This document shows, in pieces, positions 15,604 to 24,623 of a stretch of 64,000 nt of DNA. Each line of letters starts with the position of its first letter. The stretch's first letter is position 1. The translations under genes were made by a program, and so were the position numbers. The DNA comes from Bacillus amyloliquefaciens DSM 7 = ATCC 23350 (GTDB lineage Bacteria > Bacillota > Bacilli > Bacillales > Bacillaceae), in the NCBI RefSeq assembly GCF_000196735.1, contig NC_014551.1, positions 925,001-989,000 on the forward strand. Direction: 5' to 3'. The notes under the pieces were generated by a model that saw only the letters and a list, made by a program, of their open reading frames with translations, did no database searches and was not told where the DNA came from.

Positions 15604-16866
15604 ATGGCGAAATTAAACGGCGTTAAGACACTCGATATGGTGAACGGTGAAATTACGAAGGTTTCGTATGGCGGTGCGGAATATGTGAAGGCGGAAGGTT
15701 TACCGAAGATGGGCGATTTGGTACTGGCCGACAAAGGCGGTTACGACATTACCTATGGCGCTTTCTACAAAATTACGGAGGATGCCGACCATGCGGACGA
15801 CGTTAGATTCTTGGACGACGTGGATGATGAGCGGTTTAGAGATGACGACGATTACGTACTCTTCTGCAAAGTATCCGCTAGCACCGATCCGTCCTTAGAA
15901 GAACGCGTCAGCTCCGCGGAAGGCGAAATCGAATCGTTAAAATCCGACGTGGCTAAGTTGAAGGGTGAAGCGGGGTACGTACGGATTGACGCAGATGAGG
16001 CGAATGTGGGCGATTACGTTAAGTTCGATGATCCTCCGGACTACTTAACCGATGAGGAATATTACGAAATTGTTCGATTCGATAGTTATAGAGATCCTTG
16101 GATCACTGACGATGATGGAGACGAGTATGACGCTAGTAACCGTGACTTCGTATTCTACCGCAAAGTAAGCGCCGTAACCGCAGAAGCTGAGCCGAAGCCT
16201 GAGCGCCTGAAGGTCGGTGATTATGCGAAGGTGGTCCGTGAGGAATTCGGCCACCTGTTTGATACCGATGACATAATCGAGTTAATTGAGGCGGGAAACA
16301 ACCCGAATTTTGAAGCGCGACGTCTCTTAGACGGAGAAGTTTGGTACGTCGCTGCATCGGAAGTTGTACGCGCCACTGACGAAGAAGTTGCCGAAGCTAA
16401 AGACGCAGCAGCACGCGCTAAATTCAAAAGAGGCGCTAAAGTGCGGTTGCTTTCAGGCGGCGGACCGTACCCTTTACGCGGGTTTGAGAACGGTAAGATT
16501 TACGAGGTTGGATATAATAACTTCGATCATCCTGAGGGTAAACGTATTCGAATCGTGGGCGATGCCGAGCGCTTCGGCTATGCAACGCCGGATCAGCTCG
16601 AAATTTTATCCGAAGAGGAAGTCGCCGAGATCGAACGCCAGCAAGTCGAAGAAGCGAAGTGGGCGAAGATCGGACGCAAGGTTGGCGAGTATAAGAAAGG
16701 TGATATCGCGAGAGTAGTAGACAATCAGTGTGCTGGACGTGTGGCAAACGGGGATATTATCGAAGTCCTCAAACAAGCATCTGGTGGGTCCATCGTGGAT
16801 ACAGTGCATGGATATTTTCTTAAAGTCGAACTCATTACGCCAGTCGAGGCGCGCTTTGACCGCTAA
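15604..16866 (+). CDS. Large acidic protein with repeated SH3-like modules
   Basis: Protein of 420 aa, strongly acidic. Repeated units of the type K-G-D-x-A/V-R/K-V, then D-x-I-I/Y-E-V/I (PKMGDLVLADKGGY, VGDYVKFDDPP, LKVGDYAKVVRE, KRGAKVRLLSGGG, KKGDIARVVDN) show at least five SH3-like modules, with a coiled-coil piece at about 100-120. Related modules occur at 4704-5738 and 30023-30946. This type is common in Bacillus phages and has no known function. Confidence 0.55.
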   Translation: MAKLNGVKTLDMVNGEITKVSYGGAEYVKAEGLPKMGDLVLADKGGYDITYGAFYKITEDADHADDVRFLDDVDDERFRDDDDYVLFCKVSASTDPSLEERVSSAEGEIESLKSDVAKLKGEAGYVRIDADEANVGDYVKFDDPPDYLTDEEYYEIVRFDSYRDPWITDDDGDEYDASNRDFVFYRKVSAVTAEAEPKPERLKVGDYAKVVREEFGHLFDTDDIIELIEAGNNPNFEARRLLDGEVWYVAASEVVRATDEEVAEAKDAAARAKFKRGAKVRLLSGGGPYPLRGFENGKIYEVGYNNFDHPEGKRIRIVGDAERFGYATPDQLEILSEEEVAEIERQQVEEAKWAKIGRKVGEYKKGDIARVVDNQCAGRVANGDIIEVLKQASGGSIVDTVHGYFLKVELITPVEARFDR

Positions 16867-17035
16867 GCCGGCCTCCGTCTGCGCCGCATGTAACGCTAAC
16901 CTTTACGAAGGGCGATCCGCAATTTACGATTCGCTCTTCGAGGTTTATGCGTGCGGGACGTCTTGCTGGTCGGAGTGGTATGCGGAGAACGAAGCGGAAT
17001 ATAAACGAAGATGGACGGGGGCGGTCGATTTATGA
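16856..17035 (+). CDS. Small zinc-finger-like protein
   Basis: Protein of 59 aa starting at TTG 16856 inside the end of the previous gene. CAACNANLYEG and CGTSCWSEWY give two C-x2/3-C pairs, a treble-clef-like zinc site. Function unknown. Confidence 0.55.
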   Translation: MTAKPASVCAACNANLYEGRSAIYDSLFEVYACGTSCWSEWYAENEAEYKRRWTGAVDL

Positions 17036-17196
17036 ATCGGAAAAAAGAACGCGCGCTATCTTATGCGCTCGGGATATCAGTCGCATTCTCAGCGGGTCAT
17101 GGCGCAAATGAATCGCCTTGGGCAACGTTGCCTATCGCGGCTATCGCTGTCATTGCGTTCGGTATTATGACCGTAGCAGATACAATCGAAAAGTAA
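17032..17196 (+). CDS. Small membrane protein
   Basis: Protein of 54 aa with a basic N-terminus (MNRKKER) and hydrophobic stretches near 10-22 and 31-48 (LPIAAIAVIAFGIMTVA). It overlaps the zinc-finger gene by ATGA. Not recognised. Confidence 0.5.
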   Translation: MNRKKERALSYALGISVAFSAGHGANESPWATLPIAAIAVIAFGIMTVADTIEK

Positions 17197-17230
17197 CCCG
17201 CAATTACTTCGCGAGGAAGGAGGACGACGG

Positions 17231-19516
17231 ATGGAAGGCTTACGGTTAAACTTGAACGCGCTGAAGCCGGCGGCGCCGAAATCTGACGCAGTAGAGGCGA
17301 CGGCCAAGCGGAAGGCGAAAGCCAAAACCGCCGAGCCGATTGAGGAAAGCTGGCGCAAGATATTCGCGATGAAGCTATCGGATGCCGATCGCAAAAGGGT
17401 AACGGAAGTCAAGGCGGCCATGGATGCGGGCAAGCTGGCGCGTGATCCGGCTGACTGCGTTAATAAGGCCGGCAACCCTAAAGCGTTCAGCAAGGCGGAG
17501 GCGCTCCGGTTATGGAAGACGCTTCAGGAGGCGCAGCGCGAAGAAACCTTGCGGCAGATGGTCGAGAATACGCCGAATAATTACGAATTAATTACGACTG
17601 AGGAACGATTTCAGGCGCTGATCGATGCATTAAATAACGAAGAAATTATCGCAGTTGATACCGAGACGACTGGCGTAGATGTTTATACGGACGTAATCGT
17701 TGGGCTTTCGCTAACATTGCCAAACGCTGACTGGCACGTTTATATACCGGTGGAGCACGTTGATTGCGAGCAGTTAAGTCGCGCATATGTACTCGAAGGT
17801 CTGGCGCCTGTATTTAACGACGAATCAATCGGCAAGGTTTTACACAACGCGATATTCGATATTGCGATGCTTAGGCGGCACGGATTCGATTTGAAAGGCG
17901 TCGCTTGGGATACGATGACCGCGATGCACCTTCTGAACGAAAACGAGAGTGACCGGGCATTAGGTGGAGCCGGTTCGTTCAAGCTCAAAGACTTAGCGCC
18001 TAAATATTTAAAAACACCGGCAGACACTTTCGATGCTTTGTTCGGCAGGAATGCGCAATTTAAAGAAGTTCCGTTAGACATAGCGCTAGTTTACGCCGCG
18101 AAGGATACGGAATTAACGTGGAAGCTGTACGAATTTCAGCGTTATCACATGGCGAAAATACCGACGATTTTGGACTATTATCAAACCGTTGAAATTCCGT
18201 TACTGTACGTAATCGTCGACTTAGAAGCTAATGGCTATATTCTCGACTTGGATTTTGCGAAAGAATACGGAGAAAAGCTTCATAAGCGCGCGGAAGAGTT
18301 GCGTAAGGAATTAGTCGCAGAGTTGACGCCGTTCCATGAAGGAGACGAACCGATAAATCTAAACTCGACCCATCAGATGCGGCCCGCACTTTCGAAGGCA
18401 ATCGGCAAGGATCTTTCGAATATGGACGCTAAGAAAACGCTCAAGCCATTGAAAGACGATTATGAAATAATAGCGAAACTTCTCGAGTATAAAAATATCG
18501 TTAAGCTAAGCGGTACGTATATCGACACGCTGCCGACAAAGCAAAACCCAACAACTGAGCGTTGGCATTCGCGATTCAATCCGATGGGAACCGTGACGGG
18601 CCGATTCAGCTCCGGAAAGGACGAAGAGGATAAAACGCAGCAAGGGTTTAACGTGCAGAATCAGCCCCCGGAAGCACGTCCGATGTTCGGTCCTCCTCCC
18701 GGAAAGCTGCTAGTAGGCGCCGACTTTAAAGCGCAGGAAATCAGGTGTGTGGCGTACTTATCAGGCGAACCAGTACTGATTAATGCGTTTTTAGAAGAAC
18801 GCGATCCATACGCAACGATGGCATCGAACTTCTACAAACGACCGCACGAGGAAGTTTATAAGAACGCTGATGGTTCCGATACAAAAGAGCGAAAGAAGAT
18901 GAAGGTCGCTTGGTTAGCTACACTGTACGGAATGAGTGATTATTCTCTTGCGGATATGTTAGGCGTGGGTAAAAAAGAGGCGACCGAGTTTAAGGAAGAG
19001 TTGTTCGGAAGTATGCCGAAGCTGTCGGCGTGGTTAAAAGAGAACGAAGAATTTGTGCGAAAAAACGGATACGTTTGGGCTGATCTGAATGCGCGAAAAC
19101 GCCGGCTACCAGACGCTAAACTCCCACGCAAAAACATTCCGTACGGAAAATGGAATGATCCGAAATACGATGACGCAAGGAAACATAATTCACGAATTAA
19201 TCGCGCTTTGCGTCAAGCGACAAATGCTCGCGTACAAGGGTCGTCGTCTATTCAAACGAAAGTCACGATGATTAAAGCGCACGAATATTGCGCTAACAAA
19301 CCGGGATGGGCGCTGTGGTCAACGGTGCATGACGAACTCATTTTCGAAGTTCCGGAAGATTTTACGTGGGAAGAAGCGCAAGAAATTCGCGATATCATGC
19401 TTAACTCGTACCGTTGGGGAGACGTTGTGCCAAACGGTACGGATATCGAAGTCATGCGCAAATGGGGCGAAGGCGTGCCCGTAGAAGAATGGTTTAAAAA
19501 TAAGGAGGCGGTTTAA
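17231..19516 (+). CDS. DNA polymerase I family A (3'-5' exonuclease and polymerase)
   Basis: Protein of 761 aa. The first 100 residues are a helical linker domain. The proofreading exonuclease starts at about 130 with IIAVDTETTGV (Exo I) and includes LHNAIFDIAML (Exo II) and VYAAKDTELTW (Exo III). Polymerase motif A is LLVGADFKAQEIRC, motif B is KKMKVAWLATLYGMSDYSL, and motif C is WSTVHDELIFEVP. There is no 5'-3' exonuclease domain, as usual for phage enzymes. This is the replicative polymerase of the phage. RBS GGAAGGAGGACG. Confidence 0.93.
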   Translation: MEGLRLNLNALKPAAPKSDAVEATAKRKAKAKTAEPIEESWRKIFAMKLSDADRKRVTEVKAAMDAGKLARDPADCVNKAGNPKAFSKAEALRLWKTLQEAQREETLRQMVENTPNNYELITTEERFQALIDALNNEEIIAVDTETTGVDVYTDVIVGLSLTLPNADWHVYIPVEHVDCEQLSRAYVLEGLAPVFNDESIGKVLHNAIFDIAMLRRHGFDLKGVAWDTMTAMHLLNENESDRALGGAGSFKLKDLAPKYLKTPADTFDALFGRNAQFKEVPLDIALVYAAKDTELTWKLYEFQRYHMAKIPTILDYYQTVEIPLLYVIVDLEANGYILDLDFAKEYGEKLHKRAEELRKELVAELTPFHEGDEPINLNSTHQMRPALSKAIGKDLSNMDAKKTLKPLKDDYEIIAKLLEYKNIVKLSGTYIDTLPTKQNPTTERWHSRFNPMGTVTGRFSSGKDEEDKTQQGFNVQNQPPEARPMFGPPPGKLLVGADFKAQEIRCVAYLSGEPVLINAFLEERDPYATMASNFYKRPHEEVYKNADGSDTKERKKMKVAWLATLYGMSDYSLADMLGVGKKEATEFKEELFGSMPKLSAWLKENEEFVRKNGYVWADLNARKRRLPDAKLPRKNIPYGKWNDPKYDDARKHNSRINRALRQATNARVQGSSSIQTKVTMIKAHEYCANKPGWALWSTVHDELIFEVPEDFTWEEAQEIRDIMLNSYRWGDVVPNGTDIEVMRKWGEGVPVEEWFKNKEAV

Positions 19517-19813
19517 TTGGTTAAATTGACGATTGAACAACTGGAAGATATGGCGTTTGAGGGCGGAATTGATATCGACGATGTGACCTATACAGTCGTA
19601 GAGGAAAGCGAGTGGGAGCACGGACACAAGCACCAAAGAAAAACCGTTATTTTCACCGATGGAAATAAACATTATCGCGGAGAAATTGGCAGATCCGGAT
19701 CTGAATGGACTGACTGGACGTATGACAGCGCAATTTACGGAGCCGGCGATCCGGCCGAAATTACCGAGGTAGAAAAACGAGAAGTCGTAGTAACGAAGTG
19801 GGTGGCAGTTTGA
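19517..19813 (+). CDS. Hypothetical phage protein
   Basis: Protein of 98 aa starting at TTG directly after the polymerase stop, RBS AAGGAGGCG. Predicted beta-rich (HKHQRKTVIFTDGNKHYRGEI). Not recognised. Confidence 0.55.
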   Translation: MVKLTIEQLEDMAFEGGIDIDDVTYTVVEESEWEHGHKHQRKTVIFTDGNKHYRGEIGRSGSEWTDWTYDSAIYGAGDPAEITEVEKREVVVTKWVAV

Positions 19814-20868
19814 CGAACGCAAACGCACGATCAGCCGCAAACTCACTGCGCGCCCAATTAGCGCCGACGCCCGAACCGACCGGCTATGCGCAGCAGATTG
19901 CGGATGAACTCATCGAATATCTAAACGAATGGCACTCGCTGCCGGAAACGTGGGATAACGCACTGGACGCGCAGATCCACCGATGGTACGCAGATGCTCC
20001 GAAAGTATTTCCGAAGAAGCCGTATTTCTCGCCGTCATCTGCGAATGCCTGCCCGCGTGAACTTTATCATAAGGCGCTAGGCGATCCGCGGGACGTAACT
20101 CGCAAGCCTCCGTATCAGGGACGCTGGACCCGCATCGGAACGGCAATCGGTGATATGATTCAGCGCGATTTGCTCTTTATGGAAAAACATTTCGAAAAGA
20201 AAGTCGGTCGGCCCTGTCCGTTCAGCTTCGAACGTAATCCGGACGGTACGCCGATGTTCGAGGACTTCGCCAAGCTGAACCACAAGATCGAGCGCGGCGG
20301 CAAGACGTTTCATCTCTTCGGGACGTGCGACGGCATCATGCGCTATGTCACCGAAGATGGCGAAGTATTACGCGTGGGCCTCGAAATCAAGTCGAAGCAA
20401 ACGAGCGCAGCCCGTACGTCTTTCTATTCGCTGAAGAAGCCGGACGAAAAGCACGTTAAGCAGTGCGTCGCTTATGCGGAAATGTATGGCGTCGACTTAT
20501 ACGTAATCCTCTACGTAAACGCGTCTAAGAAGGCGTGGGAGTACGAAGAAGGAGAATTCGAAAAGTCGCCGGATATCCAGGCGTTCGGCCTCGAAATCGG
20601 ACGCGAAGACATCGATGTGCTACTCGATAGATTCGTAGAAATTCAGAATTCGATTGACGACGGAAAGCCAATGGCGGTCGACCTTAACGGCTGGGCATTC
20701 AACGGATATAAAACGGCCATAGCGCAATCACTTACGGCGGCCGAGCTGGAAGCCATCCGCGATAAGGTTTCGCGAGTCAAACGGTCAAACGTCTTTGATT
20801 CTACGAAAAGGCAGTACGCCGGGGCGCTTGAGTTTATCGAAAAAGTACGCAAAGGGGAGGCGGTCTGA
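19810..20868 (+). CDS. RecB/Cas4-like PD-(D/E)XK exonuclease
   Basis: Protein of about 352 aa. The order H/R at TRIGTAIGDMIQRDL, LFGTCDGIMRY (Asp), VGLEIKSKQTS (E-x-K), then KHVKQCVAYAEMYGVD (Q-x3-Y) is the RecB-family nuclease pattern (PDDEXK_1). It probably acts on phage DNA ends in recombination-dependent replication, together with the RuvC-like resolvase downstream. The start TTG 19810 overlaps the upstream stop; GTG 19798 is also possible. Confidence 0.8.
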   Translation: MTNANARSAANSLRAQLAPTPEPTGYAQQIADELIEYLNEWHSLPETWDNALDAQIHRWYADAPKVFPKKPYFSPSSANACPRELYHKALGDPRDVTRKPPYQGRWTRIGTAIGDMIQRDLLFMEKHFEKKVGRPCPFSFERNPDGTPMFEDFAKLNHKIERGGKTFHLFGTCDGIMRYVTEDGEVLRVGLEIKSKQTSAARTSFYSLKKPDEKHVKQCVAYAEMYGVDLYVILYVNASKKAWEYEEGEFEKSPDIQAFGLEIGREDIDVLLDRFVEIQNSIDDGKPMAVDLNGWAFNGYKTAIAQSLTAAELEAIRDKVSRVKRSNVFDSTKRQYAGALEFIEKVRKGEAV

Positions 20869-21182
20869 TGGGTTACATTACACAATATGAAGTCGAGATG
20901 GATAAGGATGCGGAATTAGTTCGCGAATATGTCAACGAAAATCATGACGAAAACGGATGCTTGACCGCGGTTTTCAATGGATGGGCCTACGAGATGAAAT
21001 GGTACGGACACGAAGAAGACGTGCGAGAAGTATCCCGTCAATTCCCTGACGTGCTCATCACGCTTACAGGGGAAGGCGAAGATAACGGCGATATGTGGCG
21101 TAAATACTTTAAAGGCGGGAAAATGCAGGCGTGTCACGCGAAAATAACTTTCGATGAATATGACGAAAAGGAGCTCCGATGA
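20868..21182 (+). CDS. Hypothetical phage protein
   Basis: Protein of 104 aa, with its ATG overlapping the stop of the nuclease gene. It resembles small proteins that describe a beta-sheet plus helix (VFNGWAYEMKWYGHEEDVREVS); the pattern recalls domains placed near recombination nucleases. No function can be given. Confidence 0.5.
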   Translation: MGYITQYEVEMDKDAELVREYVNENHDENGCLTAVFNGWAYEMKWYGHEEDVREVSRQFPDVLITLTGEGEDNGDMWRKYFKGGKMQACHAKITFDEYDEKELR

Positions 21183-21742
21183 CTAGCGCCAAGCCTATCC
21201 GATGCCTCGCGTTCGATACGTCGATGACCTGCCCCGGCGTCGCGGTAATCGAGGTACGCAATCGAAAGCCTACGATCAAAGCGCTGTCACACGTGAAGCC
21301 GAATTCTAGCCGATCGCATGCGCACAGGGCGGAGGTTATCGAAGGGTGGGCGATGATGTTTCTCGACAAAAACTATCCGCGAGATGGCTTCGACTATGTG
21401 GTGCGGGAGGACTTCGCAGGAAAAACGTCGACCTCGAACTATCCGGTGCTGGCGGCATGGAACGCGTGTGAACGGGCGACGTCGCGCTTCGAACTGACAT
21501 TCGATAAATATTGGAAGACACCGAACGCAAAGCAGCCACAGCTCGGTATCTCAGCAACACGCGTTAAGGCGTTGGTTGCCGGATCAGGTAGCGCAGAAAA
21601 GGACGCAGTAAAGACGGCGGTACGGCGTATGACCGGATATACGGGAGAATTCGCTAATTTCGATGAGAGCGATGCGGCAGCGATCGGGCTTGCGTGGCTA
21701 ATTCATGTGGGCGAAATAGATAAACCGAAGGAGGGCGAATAA
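21179..21742 (+). CDS. RuvC-like Holliday-junction resolvase
   Basis: Protein of 187 aa. RNase H fold: CLAFDTSMTCPGVAVIE (first catalytic Asp), then YVVREDF (acidic), then NFDESDAAAIGLAW (paired C-terminal acids). The length is close to RuvC (about 170). It would resolve branched replication or recombination intermediates before packaging. ATGA overlap with the upstream gene. Confidence 0.8.
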   Translation: MTSAKPIRCLAFDTSMTCPGVAVIEVRNRKPTIKALSHVKPNSSRSHAHRAEVIEGWAMMFLDKNYPRDGFDYVVREDFAGKTSTSNYPVLAAWNACERATSRFELTFDKYWKTPNAKQPQLGISATRVKALVAGSGSAEKDAVKTAVRRMTGYTGEFANFDESDAAAIGLAWLIHVGEIDKPKEGE

Positions 21743-22105
21743 ATGGGTAAAGCGATAGAGTATATTGATAAGCTGGCAGCAAAGCCCGGGGTTGCGGCTG
21801 AACATATTTATGGAGTGCTCGTTAAACAAGCGATTGCTAACGGTGTGGCTAACGTCCTCATAGGTGCCTTAGTGATCGCCGCAGCTATTCTGCTATCGGC
21901 CTATACTGTGAGATTCGTAAAGAAGCGCCTGAAAACTCACGGGATGGATGGCGTAGACCTATTCGTTCTAATCATCTTTTGCTTGGTATTTATCGTTTTA
22001 CCAGTATTCGGAGGGATTGCATCGGTAGCTGACGGAATCACGGCGCTAGTCAATCCGGAATACTACGCGATCAAAGAAATCCTCGACACGATAGGAGGGA
22101 AGTGA
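21743..22105 (+). CDS. Membrane protein
   Basis: Protein of 120 aa with two transmembrane helices (VLIGALVIAAAILLSAYTV and LFVLIIFCLVFIVLPVFGG) separated by a basic loop. It sits in an early operon rather than next to the lysis genes, so a holin role is not implied. Confidence 0.55.
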   Translation: MGKAIEYIDKLAAKPGVAAEHIYGVLVKQAIANGVANVLIGALVIAAAILLSAYTVRFVKKRLKTHGMDGVDLFVLIIFCLVFIVLPVFGGIASVADGITALVNPEYYAIKEILDTIGGK

Positions 22106-22109
22106 TCGG

Positions 22110-22355
22110 ATGTTTAAGCGGAGATTAATCGAAACGCTTTCGTGGATGATTATAGGCGCAATGTTCCTTCTGTTCGGCACCTTTATGAGATGGGCGTTAG
22201 CGTTTCCCGTAGCAAAAGCGATCCTTGCGATTGCACTCGTATTCGGCCTGCTTCTCGTCGGGCTTTACGGAATCGTCCGTTTTATTCTGTGGCTGATCGT
22301 CGAACCCTACCGCGCGCATAAACGCGATCGAGAAACGGAGGAGACGGCCGAATGA
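22110..22355 (+). CDS. Small two-span membrane protein
   Basis: Protein of 81 aa with hydrophobic segments at about 10-27 and 31-57 and a charged tail (RAHKRDRETEETAE). RBS AGGAGGGAAGTG overlaps the previous stop. Function unknown. Confidence 0.5.
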   Translation: MFKRRLIETLSWMIIGAMFLLFGTFMRWALAFPVAKAILAIALVFGLLLVGLYGIVRFILWLIVEPYRAHKRDRETEETAE

Positions 22356-22537
22356 TGGGCTCAGCGACGGACGCGCAACTACAGCAGATGTTACGGATAC
22401 ATCGCGAAGGACTTGCCGAAGATGATTACGCGATTAGTCGTCACGAACGGCAGCTTATCGAACTGCGGATCGAAAGAGATCGTCGGCTTGCGAATATAGT
22501 GGCGCTGGAGGCGGAAATTGAGAGACGGAAGGGGTGA
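22352..22537 (+). CDS. Small coiled-coil protein
   Basis: Protein of 61 aa, almost entirely a charged helix (ISRHERQLIELRIERDRRL, ALEAEIERRK). It overlaps the upstream gene by ATGA. Not recognised. Confidence 0.5.
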   Translation: MMGSATDAQLQQMLRIHREGLAEDDYAISRHERQLIELRIERDRRLANIVALEAEIERRKG

Positions 22538-22541
22538 GCGT

Positions 22542-22898
22542 ATGCTAATCGCCTATTACTCGCTGACCGGAAACGTCCGCAGATTTGTCGCTAAGACCGG
22601 CCTAGCAACCGTCGAAATTAAGCCGGGCCTGATGCTCGCCGAGCCGTTCGTATGCGTGACTGGTACGTATGGCTTCGGTCAGGTTGCCGGCACGGTTTCG
22701 GACTTCCTTGCGGATAACAGCGACTATCTTGCGGGCGTGGCTGCGTCGGGTAATCGTATATGGGCGGATAATTACGCAAAGGCGGCGGATATAATCGCGG
22801 CACAATACGGCGTGCCGATAGTCGGACGCTTTGAATTGGCGGGCACGGACGCAGATGTACGACAATTTATCGAGAGGGTGAATGCGCTTGACGAATAA
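22542..22898 (+). CDS. nrdI: NrdI flavodoxin-like protein
   Basis: Protein of 118 aa. Flavodoxin-like activator of class Ib ribonucleotide reductase: it supplies an oxidant to the manganese site of NrdF. LIAYYSLTGNVRRFV is the FMN phosphate loop, and TGTYGFGQVAGTVSDFL matches the NrdI family core. The start ATG 22542 is preferred over an upstream in-frame ATG because of the AAGGGGTG RBS. It leads the nrdI-nrdE-nrdF operon. Confidence 0.88.
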   Translation: MLIAYYSLTGNVRRFVAKTGLATVEIKPGLMLAEPFVCVTGTYGFGQVAGTVSDFLADNSDYLAGVAASGNRIWADNYAKAADIIAAQYGVPIVGRFELAGTDADVRQFIERVNALDE

Positions 22899-23673
22899 AC
22901 ATGCAAGCTATATCGAACTTAATAACGAAATTATGATACAGAAGGACGGCCGGTTCCAATTCGAAAAGGATATCGAAGCCGTCCGCGCTTATTTTATCGA
23001 CTACGTAAATCAAAACACCGTATTTTTCCACGACCTTCGCGAAAAGCTCGACTACCTACGCGATAACGATTACTACGAAACCGAATTTCTCGACGCCTAT
23101 ACGTTCGATGAAATCAAGGCGGTCTATCAGGCGGCCTATGCGCACAAATTCCGATTCCCATCGTTTATGAGTGCGTTCAAATTCTACAACGACTATGCGC
23201 TGAAGACGAACGATGGCAAAAAGATCCTCGAACGCTACGAAGACCGTGTTTCTATTGTCGCGTTATTCTTCGGAGGAGGGGACGTAGCCAAGGCGATCGA
23301 GTACGTAGATTTGATGATGCGGCAAGAATACCAGCCGTCAACCCCGACGTTCTTGAATGCGGGCCGGAAGCGTCGGGGCGAATTAGTTTCGTGTTTCCTG
23401 CTCGAAGTGGGCGACTCTCTGAACGATATCAGTCGCGCAATTGATATTTCGATGCAGCTTTCGAAGCTTGGCGGCGGCGTGTCGCTTAATTTATCGAAGC
23501 TGCGTGCGAAAGGCGAGGCGATCAAAGACGTAGAGAACGCGACGAAGGGCGTAGTCGGCGTTATGAAGCTGCTCGATAATGCGTTCCGTTACGCAGATCA
23601 GATGGGTCAGCGGCAGGGCTCCGGCGCAGCGTACCTTAACGTATTCCATGCGGACATTAACGATTTTCTCGAT
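22888..23673 (+). CDS. nrdE: NrdE ribonucleotide reductase large subunit, exon 1
   Basis: First exon (262 codons from TTG 22888; ATG 22882 is also open). It reduces ribonucleoside diphosphates to deoxy forms with NrdF. Contains CFLLEVGDSLNDISRAIDIS (catalytic Cys loop) and LGGGVSLNLSKLR. The exon ends in ...NDFLD with a final T, the U before a group I 5' splice site. Joining to 24624 gives NDFLD-TKKISADEDV, which reproduces the uninterrupted Bacillus-type NrdE sequence. Without splicing, a stop follows at once. Confidence 0.9.
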
Positions 23674-24623
23674 TAAATGGTAGTCGCCTATCCAAGCGAT
23701 TGGGTAGTGAAAACCTTGTGAACGCATGCAAAAGCGGTGTCCTCATTAGAGGGCTAACGGGGGAACCTCAGCACGTAAAGGTGGTGGCAATCCCGTGCCA
23801 AGCCGAGCACTAAAGGAGGTGAAAAAAGTGAAGGCTGTTTATAAAATCACGAACGTAAAGAATGGAAAGGTTTATATCGGAAGTAGTTCCGATTCTGACA
23901 AAAGAAAGAGGGATCATTTTAACTTACTCAGAAGAGGCGTACACCACAACCGCCCTCTGCAAGAGGAATATAATTCGTTCGGAGAAAAAGCTTTTGAGTT
24001 TGAAGTACTACAGAGCTTCGAGGAAATTGATCGCCATGAATTGTTTGAAGCAGAGCAATATTGGATAGACAGGTCCGACGAATCTCTAAGATACAACTTA
24101 TATTGCAATGCATTTGGTATGTCTTATGAAGGTGATAAGAATCCCATGTTTGGCCGAACGCATAGCGAGGGTGTAAAGAAAAAACTATCTGAAATAAATT
24201 CAGGAGAAAACAATCCATGGTATAACAACGCGGAGCACATGGAGAAGATGCGCAGTAAAATAACTAAACGCTTTGATGGGCGAAAGCACACGAAAGAAAC
24301 GAGACTAAAAATGTCAGAGGCGCACAAGGGGCGGAAAAAATCAGATGATGAGCGCTTAAAGCTACGTTTGAACAACGGTAATAAAGCAGGAATTTATATA
24401 GACGGTGTTTTTTATTACTCAATGTCAGAGGCTAGCCGGCAGTTAGGAATAAGCCGAACGACTATAACAAGTCGCGTGAACAACCCAAGATTCGAAAACT
24501 ATTATAGGTGCTCGGAAGGTGTAGAGACTAATAGTAAGCCGGAGATTAGCACCGGTTGAAGCGCAAGGCGTCTCACGTAGACGAAGATATAGTCCAGTCC
24601 TTGTAGAAATACAGGGGTAACTG
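23674..24623 (+). ncRNA. Group I intron in nrdE
   Basis: 950 nt. The 5' exon end CGAT can pair with GTCG in the intron (P1, with U-G at the splice site); the intron ends in G. The conserved core piece GAAGATATAGTC (24583-24594) matches the same piece in the tape-measure intron. The intron carries a GIY-YIG endonuclease gene. The SPbeta prophage nrdE is also known to carry a group I intron, so this is a recurring target. Confidence 0.88.
23828..24559 (+). CDS. GIY-YIG homing endonuclease inside the nrdE intron
   Basis: Protein of 243 aa. VYKITNVKNGKVYIGSSSD is the GIY-YIG core, with catalytic Arg and Glu later (LRRGVHHN, FEAEQYWI). NUMOD3-type repeats follow (NPMFGRTHSEGVKKKLSE, RKHTKETRLKMSEAHKG), then a C-terminal NUMOD1/HTH-like module (SMSEASRQLGISRTTITSRV). 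The start is GTG 23828 after AAAGGAGGTG. It would cut intronless nrdE alleles and spread the intron. It is AT-rich compared with nrdE. Confidence 0.9.
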   Translation: MKAVYKITNVKNGKVYIGSSSDSDKRKRDHFNLLRRGVHHNRPLQEEYNSFGEKAFEFEVLQSFEEIDRHELFEAEQYWIDRSDESLRYNLYCNAFGMSYEGDKNPMFGRTHSEGVKKKLSEINSGENNPWYNNAEHMEKMRSKITKRFDGRKHTKETRLKMSEAHKGRKKSDDERLKLRLNNGNKAGIYIDGVFYYSMSEASRQLGISRTTITSRVNNPRFENYYRCSEGVETNSKPEISTG

